Shown one piece after another: positions 62,951 through 64,000 of a stretch of 64,000 nucleotides of DNA. The position numbers and the translations under genes were made by a program. The notes under the pieces are model-generated. The model was not told the DNA's origin, made no database searches, and saw only the letters and a list, made by a program, of their open reading frames with translations. Source of the stretch: an uncultured Pseudomonadales bacterium (lineage in GTDB: Bacteria > Pseudomonadota > Gammaproteobacteria > Pseudomonadales > Azotimanducaceae); assembly GCA_937775265.1 (NCBI GenBank), contig CALKBV010000009.1:105971-169970 (forward strand), read 5' to 3'. Numbering within the stretch: position 1 is the stretch's first letter; every line of letters begins with the position of its first letter.

Positions 62951-63753
62951 TCACGATTCCGCTGCTACTGAGGAAAAGGTTTTGTTTTCTAAACGCATAG
63001 CCGTTAGTTCTCGTCCCCAGACGCATCCTGTATCAAGGGGGATAGCAAAGTCGACTCCGGTGTGACCATTTAAGGCAGCCCAGTGGCCAAATACAACCTG
63101 CAACTGGTCACTGCGCTCAAAGGTGAACCATGGCGCGAAACCATCGGGTTGGATGTCCGCCTTGTGGGTAAGTTCCAATTCACCATCGTGGGAACAGTAG
63201 CGCATCCGGGTAAAGTAGTTCGTAATCACCCTAAGTCGGTCCGTACCTGCGAGTTGGTCATGCCAGGTGCTGGGCTCGTTACCGTACATTGCTTTAAGAA
63301 ATTCGGGATACCTGGTCCGATTGCAGGACGGCTCTCTACTTCACCTCGCTAGTGCCAGGCAGGTGTTGATGTCCATATTCGGGGGAATACCAGCATGAAC
63401 CAGGGCGAGGTTCTCAGCATCGATCATAGTGCAGAATCGGAAGATGCCTCACATAGTCAATATACTCATCGAGCCTCGGGCTATTGAGCAGATCCTCGAT
63501 CGTGTCGCTGCGTTGCGGTGTTTGCTGGCCCGTAGCAACAGCAAGAAAATGAAGATCATGGTTACCCAACACGCATCTGACGTTCGGCTCGGACATGACT
63601 CAGGTCAAGTACTTCCGCATTGCGGGGGCCGCGATTCACCAGGTCGCCAGCGAACCAGAGATGATCCTGCCCGGACTGGTAGTCGACCAGGCGGAGTAAC
63701 TTTTGCAACTCGTCGAAACAACCCTGCACGTCGCCAATAATGTAGGTGCTCAC
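62951..63753 (-). pseudogene. apaH: diadenosine tetraphosphatase, four frameshifts
   Basis: Pieces in three frames reconstruct a 266-residue symmetrical Ap4A hydrolase. The first has [19 protein letters not shown] and [19 protein letters not shown] (metallophosphatase metal-site motifs); the next [17 protein letters not shown]; the third LALVHAGIPPNMD; the last AMYGNEPSTWHDQLAG, then RVITNYFTRMRYC and VVFGHWAALNG, and IPLDTGCVWG. Frame changes are near 63600 (one extra base), 63422 (one extra), 63343 (one extra) and 63306 (one missing, in a G run). The net correction of two bases makes the length divisible by three and leaves no other stop. The start is GTG at 63753, overlapping the rsmA stop by four bases. 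Confidence 0.83.
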
Positions 63754-64000
63754 GGTCTGTCTCCCACGAACCGCGTGCAGGAAAGGTAGTCGTCAATTGT
63801 CAGGTTCTCAGGGCGTAGTTGAGGGTTCAAGAGAAGCGATTCGAGTTCGTCCGCGGTCAGGAATTTCCTGAGCGCATTGCGAATCGTCTTGCGCCGCATA
63901 GAAAAAGCCTGGATGAGGATGCTTTCAAGCAGCTTCCTGTCAACATCTATTGCCTTTTTGTTTGGCGTTAGCCGGATAATGGCACTTTGTACCTTTGGGC
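63750..64000 (-). CDS. rsmA: 16S rRNA dimethyladenosine transferase, C-terminal part (cut by window edge)
   Basis: The last 83 codons of RsmA/KsgA are present; the N-terminal catalytic domain lies to the right of the window. The visible part begins [12 protein letters not shown] and contains the C-terminal helical domain with [18 protein letters not shown], ending [12 protein letters not shown]. RsmA dimethylates two adenines near the 3' end of 16S rRNA. Its stop overlaps the apaH GTG start. In many gammaproteobacteria apaG lies between these two genes, but it is not here. Confidence 0.92.
   Translation of the reverse strand, partial: PKVQSAIIRLTPNKKAIDVDRKLLESILIQAFSMRRKTIRNALRKFLTADELESLLLNPQLRPENLTIDDYLSCTRFVGDRP

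Noticed and set aside
1..64000. tRNA, rRNA, CRISPR arrays, insertion sequences or prophage
   Set aside because: No gap contains a tRNA-like cloverleaf signal, repeat-spacer pattern, transposase or integrase frame, or matching terminal repeats.

Overview
The window reads as a chromosomal segment of a gammaproteobacterium, probably a free-living aerobe. The strongest evidence is the block aroQ-accB-accC-prmA-(DUF3426)-dusB-fis-purH-purD at 53.3-61.8 kb and rsmA-apaH-cca at 61.9-64.0 kb, both typical of gammaproteobacterial chromosomes; mpl, folA, argS, cox15 and glutamine-dependent nadE agree. I cannot fix the order or family. There are no rRNA, tRNA, CRISPR, integrase or transposase genes, so this is not an obvious genomic island.

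Layout. 0-5.2 kb: the end of a nitrile hydratase accessory gene, then a tight minus-strand operon of a SIS-domain sugar-phosphate isomerase, a yeast-Mtd1-like methylene-THF dehydrogenase, an FchA-type cyclohydrolase and a degenerate DUF885 lipoprotein; then a CrtC-like/DUF7064 protein and a Nudix hydrolase. 5.3-9.6 kb: a MoxR / DUF58 / TgpA-transglutaminase operon. 9.6-12.3 kb: a dyad-rich intergenic region and a methyltransferase / zinc alcohol dehydrogenase / thioesterase cassette. 12.3-18.6 kb: a Yej/Opp-type peptide ABC importer whose binding protein and one permease are frameshifted. 18.6-22.5 kb: a serine hydrolase, a carboxymuconolactone-decarboxylase-like protein, a flavin monooxygenase and a ferredoxin-NADP reductase. 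22.7-25.3 kb: an arsenate-detoxification pair (ArsJ-associated GAPDH, frameshifted, plus ArsJ) and a remnant of an AEC transporter. 25.3-29.7 kb: an M15 peptidase, a small membrane protein, a Sel1/SPOR protein, and an ECF sigma / anti-sigma / subtilase-lipoprotein triad. 29.6-32.8 kb: nitronate monooxygenase, folA, argS. 33.2-39 kb: a hybrid histidine kinase, mpl, a small membrane protein and an MFS exporter. 39.1-41.8 kb: two acyl-CoA dehydrogenases. 42.2-45 kb: cox15 and nadE. 45.3-50.8 kb: PPi-dependent phosphofructokinase, an M13 peptidase and, convergent across a clear terminator, a membrane pyrophosphatase. 50.9-53.2 kb: DUF2333, a lipoprotein and a stand-alone DsbD alpha domain. The remainder is the housekeeping block.

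How the genes work together. The Mtd1-like dehydrogenase and FchA together would supply the two activities normally joined in FolD. The GAPDH and ArsJ would convert arsenate to 1-arseno-3-phosphoglycerate and export it. PPi-PFK and the membrane pyrophosphatase are both PPi-linked energy enzymes. AccB/AccC start fatty acid synthesis, PurH/PurD complete purine synthesis, and RsmA, Cca, DusB and PrmA modify or mature the translation machinery.

Sequence quality. Five otherwise well-conserved genes (yejA-like, yejE-like, gap, accC, apaH) carry single-base indels. In every case restoring one base per event gives a full-length protein, with no independent stop codons. As accC is normally essential, I favour sequencing or assembly error over true pseudogenes.
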